This document shows, in pieces, positions 26,791 through 36,954 of a DNA stretch of 64,000 bases (within the stretch, counting starts at the first letter, position 1; every line of letters begins with the position of its first letter). The notes beneath the pieces are model-generated. The model was not told the DNA's origin. It worked only from the letters and a program-made list of their open reading frames with translations, and ran no database searches. The DNA is taken from positions 868,001 through 932,000 of the forward strand of contig JAHDVF020000880.1 of NCBI GenBank assembly GCA_022606425.2, given 5' to 3'. Source of the DNA: Lepidostoma basale. Its lineage: Eukaryota; Arthropoda; Insecta; Trichoptera; Lepidostomatidae. Position numbers and translations under genes: made by a program.

Positions 26791-26799
26791 CCTCAACGC

Positions 26800-27055
26800 C
26801 ATGTAATATTATTTTTAATTATTATTATTAATTAACTATTATAATCATTAATAAACTCTATAACAATTATTATTAATTAACTGTAGTTGTCACGATACAG
26901 GTCATGCCTAGTGTGACAAGAACAGATCATAAACTTTTTTTTATCAAATGTATATTGTAATCATGTAAAATAAAATAAATAAAAACTACCAGGCTGGCCA
27001 TCACGTCATCTCCACGAATGGTAAATAAATTATATGTAAATGACGTACACAAAAC
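26800..27055. other. AT-rich DNA with an NL-A terminal scrap
   Basis: CCATCACGTCATCTCCACGA at about 26998-27017 is the complement of the NL-A end; otherwise (TAAT)-rich sequence. Confidence 0.4.
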
Positions 27056-27190
27056 TATAACAATTAAGGAGCGAGAAAAACATGTCTCGATCAAATCAAC
27101 CAAATATTAAGTGTCGGCCACGCGAGTAGTCGCAAAAAAAACTGACGTGGGTGCATGACACGATGTATAAGTATTGAGGAATCAAGATAA
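27056..27190 (+). pseudogene. NL-A 3' region, decayed
   Basis: GAGCGAGAAAAACATGTCTC, AAGTGTCGGCCACGCGAG and GTGCATGACACGATGTATAA match the tail; the terminus itself is missing. Confidence 0.65.
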
Positions 27191-27480
27191 GTATGTCGGA
27201 TTTATGTCGGATGATATGTTTGGAAAGTCTTCGTACTGCGGTTTCCGTGAAAAATACAGGCTTCTGTTCAGAAACACAAAGCTGCGCTTTGGCAATATCA
27301 CTCGTTTTGAGACCAAGACTTGGCGAAGCTTTGATGCATATGTTCAATCAAGAAATTCGTCCAATTATGGATGCCGCTTATAACGAGAGCTGTGATAGAC
27401 CAGAACCGAGGTCGTCTGGTATGGATTGGACATGTATAAATAGCTGGTGGAACCAGAATCACTAATATTTTGTACACGTC
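27190..27480 (+). other. Open but unrecognised frames
   Basis: Plus frames of 69 and 90 codons overlap here. One contains MSDLCRMICLESLRTAVSV and DRPEPRSSGMDWTC. No family recognised; abutting NL-A suggests a retroelement scrap. No host-gene evidence. Confidence 0.25.
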
Positions 27481-27559
27481 TAGACCGGATGAATTTCTGG
27501 AATTGCTAATCAGAATTAATTGGATAATATTCTCGGATTTTTTATGAATTTAAACCATT

Positions 27560-27775
27560 TTTTTTCACTTTTGAGTTTACTTTTCTTGACATGTTTCGAA
27601 GTTGTTTACAACTTTCGTTCAGTTTATATCATTTTCCCGATGATGTAGATACTCGTATAAAGCCTTCAGAACACCTCGAGAAAAATATACTTAAAAGTGG
27701 AAAAAATAGTGTATTATTTAATTATTAAAAAATCGTCATTGTGGAATTTCATATAATTAACTGTGAAATTTAAAA
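27560..27775. repeat. Foldback family g
   Basis: Left arm TTTTTCACTTTTGAGTTTAC, CTTGACATGTTTCGAAGTTG (minus) and right arm TCATTTTCCCGATGATGTAG, CTCGAGAAAAATATACTTAA (plus), with outer border AATAGTGTATTATTTAATTA. Right core CCGATGA with decayed GAAAC (CAGAAC). Outward orientation. Confidence 0.7.
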
Positions 27776-27784
27776 AAAAAAAAA

Positions 27785-27995
27785 TTCTTGAAAAAGATGT
27801 AAAACTCCAGATTAAATAATTAATACGAATGAAAACGTCAGTTTTTTAGAAGTTTTATTTATTTATGGGAATGACATGTTTCGCCCTTATAAGGCACTAT
27901 CAAATGACATTTGATAATGCCTTAAAAAGGCGAAACACGCCATTTCCATAAAATATAATAAAATTTCTAAAAAACTGACGTTTTCATTCGAATAA
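27785..27995. repeat. Foldback family k, well preserved
   Basis: Left arm ACGTCAGTTTTTTAGAAGTT, TATGGGAATGACATGTTTCG; right arm GGCGAAACACGCCATTTCCA, TAAAATATAATAAAATTTCT, AAAACTGACGTTTTCATTCG. The arms nearly touch at CTATCAAATG-A-CATTTGATAA. Good reference copy. Confidence 0.8.
27910..27952 (+). ncRNA. Hammerhead-like motif, family k (U3-A8 type)
   Basis: TTGATAA, extra T, helix II GCCTT-AAA-AAGGC (5 bp), GAAAC, AC, GCC. Left arm equivalent reads TTGATAGTGCCTTATAAGGGCGAAACATGTC. Helix I has only two pairs in cis because the two arms meet at the centre. Confidence 0.45.
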
Positions 27996-28150
27996 ATAAA
28001 AAAAAAGCTGTTTACGGTATCACAAGTTTCGAGACAGTTTTTTGTCAACCGATGTTGACATCATCAAGTATAACAATAGATTTTTCGAACCTTTATGTGC
28101 ATTTGTTTCAATGTCAAATGAATTCCACAGTGTTTACGCCTTAAGTTTAT
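27996..28150 (-). repeat. Foldback family e, half element
   Basis: Minus strand: TTGATGATGTCAACATCGGT, TGACAAAAAACTGTCTCGAA, ACTTGTGATACCG. The GTCAAC-ATCG-GTTGAC helix II is perfect, but seven or more bases are inserted before the GAAAC box. The 3' side ends in the AATTCCACAGTGTTTACGCC border. Confidence 0.55.
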
Positions 28151-28269
28151 TTATACTTAAGATTTCGCTAATTGACGGAATTAATTTTGGGAGCAAATCC
28201 ACACACATGAGCTTGGAATAACAAGGAGATCAAAACTTTAAAATTTGTATAGAATTTTGAACTAAGTTC

Positions 28270-28372
28270 TTCTTCTTCTTAGCGCTACATTCCAGTGTGG
28301 GACTTGGCCTCCTTCACAACAGTCCTCCACTGGCCCATGTCCCCGGGCATCTCGCTGCAAAGTTCTGAAGTA
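28270..28372 (-). pseudogene. Non-LTR ORF2 tail scrap
   Basis: Minus strand reads EMPGDMGQWRTVVKEAKSHT then GM-stop, with an AAGAAGAAG 3' terminus. About 100 bp. The WRTVVKEAK pattern is a C-terminal ORF2 motif. Confidence 0.6.
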
Positions 28373-28374
28373 AG

Positions 28375-29255
28375 TTTTATTTTCAAATGTTTTAAATGAA
28401 ACATTCAGCTGTTACAAGGGGAAAAATGATCCCATTAAATTAATAATAACGTAAAGCTTTACCCATTTTTTATTCTATTAAACGAGCTTCCATTATGAGA
28501 AGTGGTTTTAAACATTAAAAGATACGTTTAGTATGTACTTTTCAATTGTTTCTTTTATTATTCCTTAAATATACTGCCGTGTAGCGAGGCGGCGTTACTC
28601 TCTCGCACGAGTCCTTTGGGAGTGTGTGAATAGGGAATGTAGAAACGCTTAAAACAGCAAAAAAGAGGCTTTCAGAAGGGAAATAAATCAATCAGTGACT
28701 GGTAAATAATATACCAAAAGCCTGGTATATAAAATATTTACGACATAATGTAATTCGCAACTATTGGTTGCTTTTTAATATATGTATAAAAGTGTTATAA
28801 TGAAATTTGCTGAATTGCTTGGTGAAGGATCGATTTACTTTGTAAAAAGGTTGACAGCGTGATACAAGCAAGTATCGAAATCATTAAATAAAAGCTACTG
28901 TAATTTGTATGGTTTTTACTTATGAATTCTCAATTTTTTGCTTTATATATAATATTATAATATTAATGTCTTCTTCATCATTTTCAATCCACTATTTTTC
29001 TCTATACTACCTCAGAAAACATTTTATCTGTAGCTATACAAAAAAATTCTTCGACCATTTTCTTAATTGGTTCATTTAAGAATGTAGTTAGTTTTTATTG
29101 TACAAGAAAGAAGAATATTGCAGTTGCTTAAACAATATACTAGTTATTATAGTTTATAATGTATTTGAAAAAAATATCCCCTTTCTTTTATTTGAAAGGA
29201 ATTTATTTTAAATTATAATTTTTTTATTAGTTGTTCCATTAACAATGATGCAAAA
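28375..29255. other. AT-rich DNA without recognised features
   Basis: One short GC patch (TAGCGAGGCGGCGTTACTCT, about 28577) and many A/T runs. No match to the repeats in this window. Confidence 0.35.
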
Positions 29256-29259
29256 CTCG

Positions 29260-29420
29260 ATATTAAATATTTTACATAAGTGAGAATGTCTGTTGTAGAA
29301 GCTACATTTTGCTTTGCAGAGGTATAATTATGTAGAATATTTACTCAGCAAGACGAACCATGTATTCCCATAAACAATAATAAAACTGTATAAAATATTA
29401 GTTTTCATAAATTTAAAATG
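29260..29420. repeat. Foldback family k, badly decayed
   Basis: AATGATGCAAAACTCGATAT, GAGAATGTCTGTTGTAGAAG and GTATTCCCATAAACAATAAT align with the family borders and arms; no core left. Confidence 0.5.
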
Positions 29421-29439
29421 TTAAATATGGAGTTTAAGA

Positions 29440-29670
29440 GAAATTATACGAATAAAAATGTCTGTCTATTTTTTTAAATTTTTTTTTTTGGAATAATTTT
29501 TCACTAAATCAGTGTTTCAGCTTACTAAGGCATTATCAAATACGTTAGATATTTTATAAAGCCCTAGTGAGGCGAAACACGTCATTTCCATAAAATAAAA
29601 TAATAAAACTATTAGAAAATTGAAATTTTCAATCGTATTTAATATTTAATATCGAGTTTTACGTCATACT
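29440..29670. repeat. Foldback family k
   Basis: Left core (minus) TTGATAATGCCTTAGTAAGC then TGAAAC; right core (plus) AAGCCCTAGTGAGGCGAAAC, ACGTCATTTCC. Outer borders ATACGAATAAAAATGTCTGT and ATTTTCAATCGTATTTAATA, AATATCGAGTTTTACGTC. Confidence 0.7.
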
Positions 29671-29724
29671 CGTATATATAAATAAAATGATAAATTTGGT
29701 CTTGCTTAGTTTTAAGGTTAACAT

Positions 29725-29840
29725 TTGGAAAAGCTTTTATAAGACGATACAAGTCTTACCCATATAGTATAATAAAACTTCTAGAAAACAAACGTTTTCA
29801 TTCGCATAAGTTTGTATGGAGTAATACGTCATTCTTCAAA
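29725..29840 (+). repeat. Foldback family k, partial
   Basis: ACGATACAAGTCTTACCCAT, AATAAAACTTCTAGAAAACA, AACGTTTTCATTCGCATAAG: right-arm outer half only. Confidence 0.6.
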
Positions 29841-29844
29841 CACC

Positions 29845-30575
29845 CCGAAATATGCATGTTTTCTTAATTACAAGGATTTTTATTTTATTTTCATTTTCAT
29901 TCATTAATGAAAAACATACATTTTCGTTAATATTTTTTTGTGGATTTTATACATCATTGTTTTTTAAACATTAAACTATATTTATATTTAAACAATTAAT
30001 CGGTGTAATCATTAATTAGTTTTGATTTAAACTCTGTTATAACTGACTAATATCCTTCCCTCATTGATATACTTATAGTGTAATAAAATATAATTATGCC
30101 GGGAAAATTATTTAAAACAAATATCAGTGAAACAAGCAGCTTCATCTGTTGAATATATTTTGCATAGAGTTCCGCGATTTTTGAGTTTATAATTTTTTCC
30201 CTAAATAATGGTAAGTTTAAGACAGTACTAAGGAATATATTAAACCTTGTAGGTTATATGTAGCAGCATTATATGTAGAGAGAAAAATAATGTGATGCTA
30301 CGATATATGATATGAAAATACAAGGTAATATAAAAAAAAATTCGCGTAGTTATATTTTTTTGTATCAGAATACAGACGGTATAATGCAGGGTATAACAAG
30401 TTTTATGTTCATTCCCCAGGAAGACAATTTCTCAACATGTTTTTCAATTTAATTTAAAGATGTCTCATAAAAAGTTATGACATAAAAGTACAAATTTGTA
30501 AATCAAGTCATTTTGTGCAAATATATAAAACATAGTATTATTTTTGCAAATGTGAAGGGCAATAAAAAACGACCA
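29845..30575. other. AT-rich DNA without recognised features
   Basis: TTTTCATTTTCATTCATTAATG and similar simple sequence; nothing supports a gene. Confidence 0.35.
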
Positions 30576-30579
30576 CATT

Positions 30580-30640
30580 TAAAAGGCCAAATTGGCATCC
30601 CAAGAACTAGCAAATGTTACATTTTGTTGCCCTGGGCTTG
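30580..30640 (+). repeat. SINE long-body scrap
   Basis: AAAACGACCACATTTAAAAG, GCCAAATTGGCATCCCAAGA matches 690-770. Lies head to head with the reversed SINE at 30710. Confidence 0.5.
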
Positions 30641-30709
30641 AAACTAAAAAAATACTGTTATTTAATATTTTGTTATTATTTTGATTAATCGCTATTTTCA
30701 CCATTACAG

Positions 30710-30832
30710 CGCCAGCCAAATCGATGTAAAGGGTATAGTTTCATTTTATTGTCATGTAAATTCTACAACAGACCAAAAACAGTGTGACAAACACACTGCC
30801 GTCGACGGGAATCGAACCCGGGATTCTTTAAA
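30710..30832 (-). repeat. tRNA-derived SINE, partial
   Basis: Complement: CCAAATCGATGTAAAGGGTA, CAGTGTGACAAACACACTG and a B box CGGGAATCGAACCCGGG. The part with ATAAAATGGCGATAG has an internal deletion. Confidence 0.7.
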
Positions 30833-30974
30833 ATTGTATTTTAAAGAACTAACCGGTTTTGCTTCAGCTGAAAACATCAAGATATATTTTTTATTCTTCT
30901 TTCCCTTTGTCATTTCCCATCATCTAGGGGCCGGCCCTCCTCGTACGAAAACGCCAAAATTTTCTATTTTGACT

Positions 30975-31650
30975 CATCTACACTCTCAGGTTCTTGCGTT
31001 GGAGCTCCTTTTCCATGTTGGCCCACCGTGTTGCCATTGAGCGACCTCTTCTTCTTGGTTTTGTGGGAATGCTGAGGGCTCTTTGGACAATGTGTTCACT
31101 GTGTCTTCGCATTACATGACCGTACCACCGGAGTCGAGATTCTCTTAAATTTTCCATTATTGGGGCGACCTTAAAGCTACCCCTCAAGTATTCGTTCCTT
31201 ACGTGGTCCAGCCTTGTGACGCCTCCGGCTCACCTCAGCATTTTCATCTCGGCAGGGTGGACTCGACGTTCGTGGACTTTTTTGTTGGTCCAGCACTCTG
31301 CTCCATATAGCATGGCGGGCCTCACTACAGTTTTGTAGACTCTGCCCATGGTCCTGATTGGAATTTTTCGATTACACAAGACACCAGATAGAGACCTCCA
31401 CTTGAGCCAGGCGGTGTTTGTTCTTTGTTTGATATCAGTGTCTACGTTGGCGTCCGCAGTAAGGGTCGACCCGAGATACTTGAATTGGGACACCTTGTTA
31501 ACTGGAGTATTGTCAATGTGAATTGTATTTTCATAGTCAAATCTGTAGCGATGCCCTCATATTCACATTCTTAATATTCTGTTTTACTCCTGCTAATGCG
31601 TAGTTCATTACACTCCAAGGCATCTGTCCACTCATTCAATTTAACTTGTA
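30975..31650 (-). pseudogene. Non-LTR ORF2 C-terminus (family NL-E)
   Basis: Minus frames in order: 31230-31493 reads FKYLGSTLTADANVDTDIKQ, KIPIRTMGRVYKTVVRPAML and YGAECWTNKKVHERRVHPAE. Then 30978-31187 reads ESRLRWYGHVMRRHSEHIVQ and RRRGRSMATRWANM. This is the classic connection region plus tail of RTE/related ORF2 proteins, with a break near 31200. Sequence to 31650 extends upstream but is frameshifted. Single copy in the window. Confidence 0.8.
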
Positions 31651-31659
31651 ATTGTTCTG

Positions 31660-32345
31660 CGTATGAAAATGTAGAGACTCTTGATTTTTTATAAGTATAT
31701 TTTTTAGAAAAAAATTGAGACAATATTGTATTCTTTGAAGGAAGTCATTAGTTTGTAAATCGAAAAAACAACAACACTGTATACCATATGTATCAACTCG
31801 CTAAGTTTATGAACCGCTGAAATTACTTTCTTAGGAGAAAGATATCTGTTTTTTTTTCTGAAGAAATATCCCGCCGCAAAAAATACCATCAGGGGTAATG
31901 CTGTTTTTAATAAAGTCCGCCCTCCCCGAAACTCAAGTCTTTTCCTTGTTAATAAGGTATTTTTATCACACTTTAACATCACGGCGAATTACATGCAAAA
32001 AGAAAATGAGAAATTCATAATGGCCGGGGAAAGAACCCGTCTTCAACAAAAGCATTTTTTCCCAGTTAGAGAAATGTTCGTAATAAGAACTGATTATACT
32101 AATGGTGATTCATATCAGATGATAACAATAGTTGCTGGGATCCTGTTTTGTATAACAGATATTAAAAAAAATATTTCATCCTTGACAAATTGTTATCGTT
32201 ATGAGGACCGCCTTTTGAGATGTAAATTTTCCACCGTAAAAAGTAAGTTGAGAAAAAACAGGATTAAACATGAGATGATCTTCAAATCTACGTGCTATTT
32301 ACTAAGTTAGGCATACTTTAATTATAAGCAAAACATTAAAATATA
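31660..32345. other. Unrecognised DNA with a 105-codon frame
   Basis: The plus frame 31993-32310 begins MQKENEKFIMAGERTRLQQK and has no recognisable domain. No supporting splice or promoter signals were seen. Most likely chance. Confidence 0.25.
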
Positions 32346-32346
32346 A

Positions 32347-32415
32347 CCCCCTTATGTATGGAAGTGGAGCTTGAAGATGGCTAAATAAGGACGACAGTAG
32401 GATGAATGCCGTAGT
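32347..32415 (+). pseudogene. NL-A scrap
   Basis: CCTTATGTATGGAAGTGGAG and AGGACGACAGTAGGATGAAT then GCCGTAG correspond to LMYGSGA...DDSRMNAV of the NL-A ORF2. About 70 bp. Confidence 0.6.
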
Positions 32416-32855
32416 TAATCTTTTCCTTACGGTGCTAAAATTAAAGCGCGCGTTCCTGTGTTGGGTAGTCAGTACCCGATCAAAAATAACAGATTTTAAA
32501 TCGGCAAAATAAGAACATTCCAAGAACAATCCCGAGAGCTACTGCCGGCGGCAGTGAGAACATTGAGCTCCTCGCGCTTCCACAGTGAAGTATGCAAGAG
32601 TGAGATGCAAATATAGTGTCGCGCACTCGCGCATACAGTTTATACGCGAATTTGTTTCCGATGTACCCGATAAATTCTGATTATTATTAATATTGTTTTT
32701 TAAATCAATGCGTCAATATATTATGGAGGAATACCTAAAATATTAACCCTGTGTTCATTATATTTATATAGACATTGATGGTTATTAGAAGCAAGGTGTA
32801 GAAGATACCCATCATCGGGAAGGGAGGGTTAAGAGATCACTATTTTTAGTGTACA
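32416..32855. other. Unassigned, partly GC-richer DNA
   Basis: AGCTACTGCCGGCGGCAGTG (CTGCCGGCGGCAG is nearly palindromic), TGTCGCGCACTCGCGCATAC. No frame or repeat identified. Confidence 0.3.
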
Positions 32856-33008
32856 TATATGATAGAATACCGAAACACTATATGATAGAATACCGTATAG
32901 TGTTTTGTATAAAAAACACTATATGATAGAATACCGAACGAAGAAATAAGGTAGAAATGTAAGGCAGATGAAAACATCAAAAATAAATTTAAAAAAGGAT
33001 CCCTGAGT
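32856..33008 (+). pseudogene. NL-A scrap with triplicated segment
   Basis: ATATGATAGAATACCG occurs three times between about 32857 and 32936, one pair separated by an inverted TATAGTGTTTTG / AAAAAACACTATA hairpin. It then reads NEEIR...KNKFKKGSL of NL-A. Confidence 0.6.
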
Positions 33009-33009
33009 A

Positions 33010-33228
33010 GCAATGAAGAAAAGAGGTTGGAGAAAGGTATTGGAGACCATGGATCGCAAAGCGAAGTGGATGGCGAACCCAACGAAGCGATAGTGTAAAA
33101 ATGACCTGAACCGACACATCGTTGTAACCTGGATGCAGTCTGCATAAGACAGAGTGGCGTGAAAGCCGATGGAGAAGGCTTTAATCCAGGAATGGACAGG
33201 AACATGTCGAGGAAGAAGAAGAATATGG
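33010..33228 (+). pseudogene. Non-LTR ORF2 tail (unassigned, NL-J)
   Basis: Across frameshifts: RWMANPTKR, DLNRHIVVTWMQSA, DRVAWKPMEKALIQEWTGT and an AGAAGAAGAAG 3' end. Directly abuts NL-F, forming a run of three different 3' ends. Confidence 0.6.
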
Positions 33229-33612
33229 AGTTTTATAAATAGGTGCCTTCGCTCAATATTCAAGATCTATTGGCCCCAAACAGTGTCAAATGCCGTTCTC
33301 TGGACCATGGCAGGCGAAATGCTAATGAGAGAACAAGTCGCTAGTCGCAAATGGCAGTGGATCGGTCACACTCAGAGACGGAACCCAGCCTGCATCGCTC
33401 AGGGCGCACTAGACTGGTCCACTTTGGGGGGAAAGAGGAAGAGAGGCAGACTTAGAGCCACCTTGAGAAGAGCCCTGCAGGACGAGGTTAAGGCAGTAGG
33501 ACTCACTTGGGATGATGTTAGGCATCAGGCATGCGATAGAGTCGGGTGAAGAAGGTTCCTTGAGGCCCTATGCACCACGGAGGAGTGACAGGACAAAAAT
33601 GAGAGAAGAAGA
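33229..33612 (+). pseudogene. Non-LTR ORF2 tail (NL-F), most open copy
   Basis: Part of a 126-codon plus frame (33169-33549). INRCLRSIFKIYWPQTVSNA, MLMREQVASRKWQWIGHTQR, RNPACIAQGALDW, KRKRGRLRATLRRALQDEV and WDDVRHQACDRVG. The end is the usual CACCACGGAGGAGTGACAGG and AGAAGAAGAAG. C-terminal region only. Confidence 0.8.
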
Positions 33613-33619
33613 AGATTAT

Positions 33620-34140
33620 TGAAAAAAAAACTTTATATTATCGGGAAGTTATTCATCAAAATAAAATGGTTTTATGTTAAGTTTTTAAAGTTGTAACCCA
33701 TATCTGTATTGAAAAGTTATATATTAGAAGAAAGGACTTACAAGTATAGTTTTCAGAATTATGTAGGGGTCAACAGTTTGATTATTAAGTCTTTAGGATT
33801 CAATAATCTGACAAAGTAAACGTATGTTGAAAAATAACTTTTATTGAATTAAAGTTATGATTTTTTGTTGTTGTTAGAAGTGAAAGTTTGTATTTAAAGT
33901 TAGATTTATAAGTTTTATTCGGAAAAAGTTATGTAAAGTTTGTATTAAAGTGTGAAAATTAGTGTTTATGTACTACTAAGATTTATATAAAAAAACAAGC
34001 ACCCCATTATGCTAACTCTTTTACATTTTGAATTTGACGCAATTTTGTTAAAATCTTATTGAATAAGTATTCAATGGAATAAGATAAACTGGATTAATTG
34101 TTGTGCTTACAAATATTGAGAATTACCCAGGAATGGGTGT
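33620..34140. other. AT-rich DNA without recognised features
   Basis: Long T-rich stretches; no repeat match. Confidence 0.3.
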
Positions 34141-34254
34141 TTTTTAAAGCAAATGTAGGTTATCATTGTTAATTTATTAATTTATAATAGTAAACACGAT
34201 TTTTTGTGGTTTTACTTGAATTTAATTTATATAAATTATTTAACAAACAAACCA

Positions 34255-34745
34255 ACAAATAAACCATCACGCCGTTTTCCCGCAGGGGTAGGCAGAGAGA
34301 ATGGACCGCCACACTACTCTATCCTGGCAAACATCTCTAGATTCCTCCACATTCATACAACAAGTCATACACGCACGTCGATTTCTCCGACTTCTAACAT
34401 GACCAACCTTTAAAATTTGATTAATTTGGTTATGCCAAGTTTTCCTCGGTCTGCCTAGACTCCGTACTCCATTTACATCATTAACGTATACTTTCTTAAG
34501 CATTCTTTCTCCATCATATCGCAGCGATCCTTTCTTAATTTTGTTCATAATACCTCTTTCCGCTCTACATTCCTTCCTTATAATAGCATTTGAGATTCTG
34601 TCGTATATCGTTCTACTCCATATACATCTGAGGGACCTTATCTCTAGGGACCTTTCATCCTTCTTCTGCCAGTTCCACGCTTCACTTCCATACATTAAAG
34701 ATGGGTCCAGAACTCCATTATGAACGGCCGTTTTCGCTTTAAATT
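34255..34745 (-). pseudogene. Non-LTR ORF2 C-terminus (NL-A), longest open copy
   Basis: The minus frame 34267-34827 is open for 186 codons. The first about 30 codons are foldback sequence; the element reads FKAKTAVHNGVLDPSLMYGS, EAWNWQKKDE, SLRCIWSRTIYDRISNAIIR, KECRAERGIMNKIKKGSLR, RSLGRPRKTWHNQINQILKV, GHVRSRRNRRACM, EESRDVCQDRVVWRSILSAY and PCGKTA-stop. A few codons are missing around the usual GHIERM motif. The stop is the TGA of the terminal GGCGTGATGG. Recent, since the frame is still open. Confidence 0.85.
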
Positions 34746-34747
34746 GT

Positions 34748-34860
34748 GAGGAATTTATTTTGCCTTGCTGGGGCATTTTAAAGCTCGAGTTTGAGAATGC
34801 CCTCGAAAGGTGAAACAAATTTGTCACAATTTATATAAATTAAATCTAAGTAAAACCACT
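34748..34860 (+). ncRNA. Hammerhead-like motif, family k variant
   Basis: TTTGAGAATGCCCTCGAAAG, GTGAAAC, AAATTT, GTC, ACAATTTATATAAATT. GAAAC-AAATTT-GTC gives a palindromic helix III and a GTC triplet; the CTGATGA box reads TTGAGAA. A decayed ribozyme. Confidence 0.35.
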
Positions 34861-34905
34861 TAATAATCGAGTTTACTATTATAAATTCATAATGGAGTTT
34901 AACAA

Positions 34906-35334
34906 AATTAATACCTCAACCATCAATAAGTTATCATTGTATGTTTGAATTTATTGAATAACTTTCTGGAATGATGTAGACACTTACAATTCGGGAAACT
35001 GTAATAATAATAAAATTGAGTTCGTTGATATATAGGTACATTAATCTAAAACAACAATGTGTGTTATGTTTTCATTCGTATTTTGAACATACAATAATAA
35101 TTGAGGATTCGTGCTCTAAGAACTTTCAGACAACCTTGGCTTTAAATTTGTTCTACTTTACGTTACTAAAAACGTTAACACATATGCTATTTGTATAAAC
35201 GGTGTTTCAAAATGTGTAGTACCAACAAGGAAAGGAAAAGTAATATTTAAGTATTTTAATAACATATTACTTACAAGGAAATAATCTGTTTTGCTTGAAT
35301 TAAAAAAAAAAAATTAAATAAAGAATTTATCACA
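34906..35334. other. AT-rich DNA without recognised features
   Basis: No inverted repeat, frame or known repeat identified. Confidence 0.3.
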
Positions 35335-35555
35335 GATTATCAAGACTCTGTACGCGTCCTGACGACCCGGAGTAAGACCTCTTGGAAGGTAAAGACAGCC
35401 AGGAAGACAGGCTGAACTGGTTGTAACCAAACAGAGCAAAATGAAGTTGTGGAAACAAAAGGCGGTGGATGAAGGAGCTCAGATATACATCACCAAGGTG
35501 CATAAAACTCTTCAAGAGTTTGTACGGCCAAGTTAACAAGTAAGTAAGCAGCATT
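35335..35555 (+). pseudogene. Non-LTR ORF2 tail (NL-L) with TAAG end
   Basis: Decayed tail: CGGAGTAAGACCTCTTGGAA, AGGCGGTGGATGAAGGAGCT, CTCTTCAAGAGTTTGTACGG, then AACAAGTAAGTAAGCAGC. Same family as 12560-12745. Confidence 0.65.
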
Positions 35556-35649
35556 TTTTATCATAAATGTTTTAATGAAAATAAATAATAATTAATGTTT
35601 TTAATTGAAATTTCTTGGTAAAAGTTCATTTTAAATAATGAAAACAAAT

Positions 35650-35835
35650 AAAATTTGATACCAAATTTCTTTATTATTATGTATTTAGTGTGCTTCCACT
35701 TGTGCTAGTGGAACTAAAGTATAATAACTTCCACTTGTGTTAACATAAGTGGAAGTACACTAAATACATAATAATAAAGACATTTTGCATAAAAAAAAAT
35801 TGTTTTCATTATTGAAAATAAGTAATATATGAAGT
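35650..35835. repeat. Foldback element, separate family without readable ribozyme
   Basis: TATTATGTATTTAGTGTGCT, TCCACTTGTG on the left is inverse to CATAAGTGGAAGTACACTAA, ATACATAATAATAAAG on the right. The GAAAC box is absent. Confidence 0.65.
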
Positions 35836-35989
35836 TCTAAATTACAATAATCATATTTGTAAATTCCTACTCTGAATATGGAATTAATTCACATTTTTCG
35901 ATTATCAGAATAATGCTTCTTTATTTTTAGAAACTTCTTCAAAAACATAAATTAGGCATTTAGATATTGTGTGCGTTGTGCGTACTATC

Positions 35990-36650
35990 TTCTTCTTCTT
36001 CTTCCCTTTTGGTAGATTCAGGAGTCAGTTATTTCAGGCGGGTCCTCTTGAGATGCTGAACTCCAGCTTTCTCTCCACCGTTTCGGGGGTCTTCCTGGTC
36101 GGCGTTGTCCGTTTGGCGTTCCATGGAGAGCTATGTGTGGTATTCTATTTGAGCTCATCCTTTTTACGTGTTCATGCCAGTATCGCCGTCTTTGACGTCC
36201 CCATCTGACCACATCTTCGACCTCGCAGATTTCTCGGATTGCTGTATTCCTAACTCGATCGCGTAGGGTCTTGCCAGCTATAGCGCGGAGCGTTTTCATC
36301 TCGGTTGTCCTGAGCATGCTCTTTGTCTTGACAGTGTCTGCCCTCGATTCAATGCCATATGTGAGGATTTGTCGGTCTTATAGATGCATACCTTGCTGTT
36401 AGTCCTCATGTCCTTGTTTCTCCATATGACATCTTTCAGGCAGCCTGCAACTGCTGCAGCCCTATCCACCTGTGACCTTACTTCTCTGGGGAGGTCATTA
36501 GAGCTGGTTACTTCGCTTCCGAGATATCTGAATAGGTTCACCTGTTCAATTTCCTCCTGGCGTACGGACACTTCGCATCTCAGTTGATTTCTTGCGAATG
36601 TCATACACTTCGTTTTTGGGATGGATATGATCATGTTATATATATGTGCG
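35990..36650 (-). pseudogene. Non-LTR ORF2 C-terminus (NL-D), best copy
   Basis: Two minus frames. 36296-36634 reads IISIPKTKCMTFARNQLRCE, IEQVNLFRYLGSEVTSSND and REVRSQVDRAAAVAGCLKDV. 36018-36317 reads MLRTTEMKTLRAIAGKTLRD, RYWHEHVKRMSSNRIPHIA and RRPGRPPKRWRESW. It runs from just after the RT palm (KTKCM) to the stop, about 210 residues. A frame change near 36310 disables it. Confidence 0.82.
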
Positions 36651-36724
36651 TACTTAAAATTGAAAAAAAAACTTTCAATTTATTTTCATTGTCTAATTGT
36701 GATAAAAAGCAATGTTCAATCAGT

Positions 36725-36870
36725 CTCTTTAAAAACACTGTTTTTTTTCACTTTTCAGTTAATTTATTTATTTGAGTTTGTATCATTCTCCCGATGATGA
36801 GATGTGAAACCTTTGAAATTTGTAGAGAAAAATAATTTCAAAATTGGAAAATGGCGTCTCAATTAAAAAA
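36725..36870. repeat. Foldback family g, decayed
   Basis: Right arm TCATTCTCCCGATGATGAGA, AAACCTTTGAAATTTGTAGA, GAAAAATAATTTC; left outer border ACACTGTTTTTTTTCACTTT. Confidence 0.55.
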
Positions 36871-36954
36871 ATTATTTATAATTATGGACTTCAATTTAAT
36901 GTTAACATCTTGAGTTTATCAAAATTAAAAATTAAAACTTTTTTTAAAACGGTA

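Larger units (their letters stand above)
34150..34905. repeat. Foldback (family k variant) split by an NL-A insertion
   Basis: TTATTAATTTATAATAGTAA and GTGGTTTTACTTGAATTTAA on the left (34170-34245) are the inverse of TTATATAAATTAAATCTAAG, AAAACCACTTAATAATCGAG and CTATTATAAATTCATAA on the right (34825-34900). The NL-A tail at 34255-34745 sits inside, so it inserted later. Confidence 0.75.

Noticed and set aside
31993..32310. 105-codon plus frame beginning MQKENEKFIMAGERTRLQQK
   Set aside because: No homology recognised, AT-rich codons, no splice or promoter context; not enough to call a gene.
33169..33549. 126-codon plus frame as a possible host gene
   Set aside because: The protein is the C-terminal tail of a non-LTR ORF2 shared with 13.4 and 63.6 kb, without start or upstream domain.
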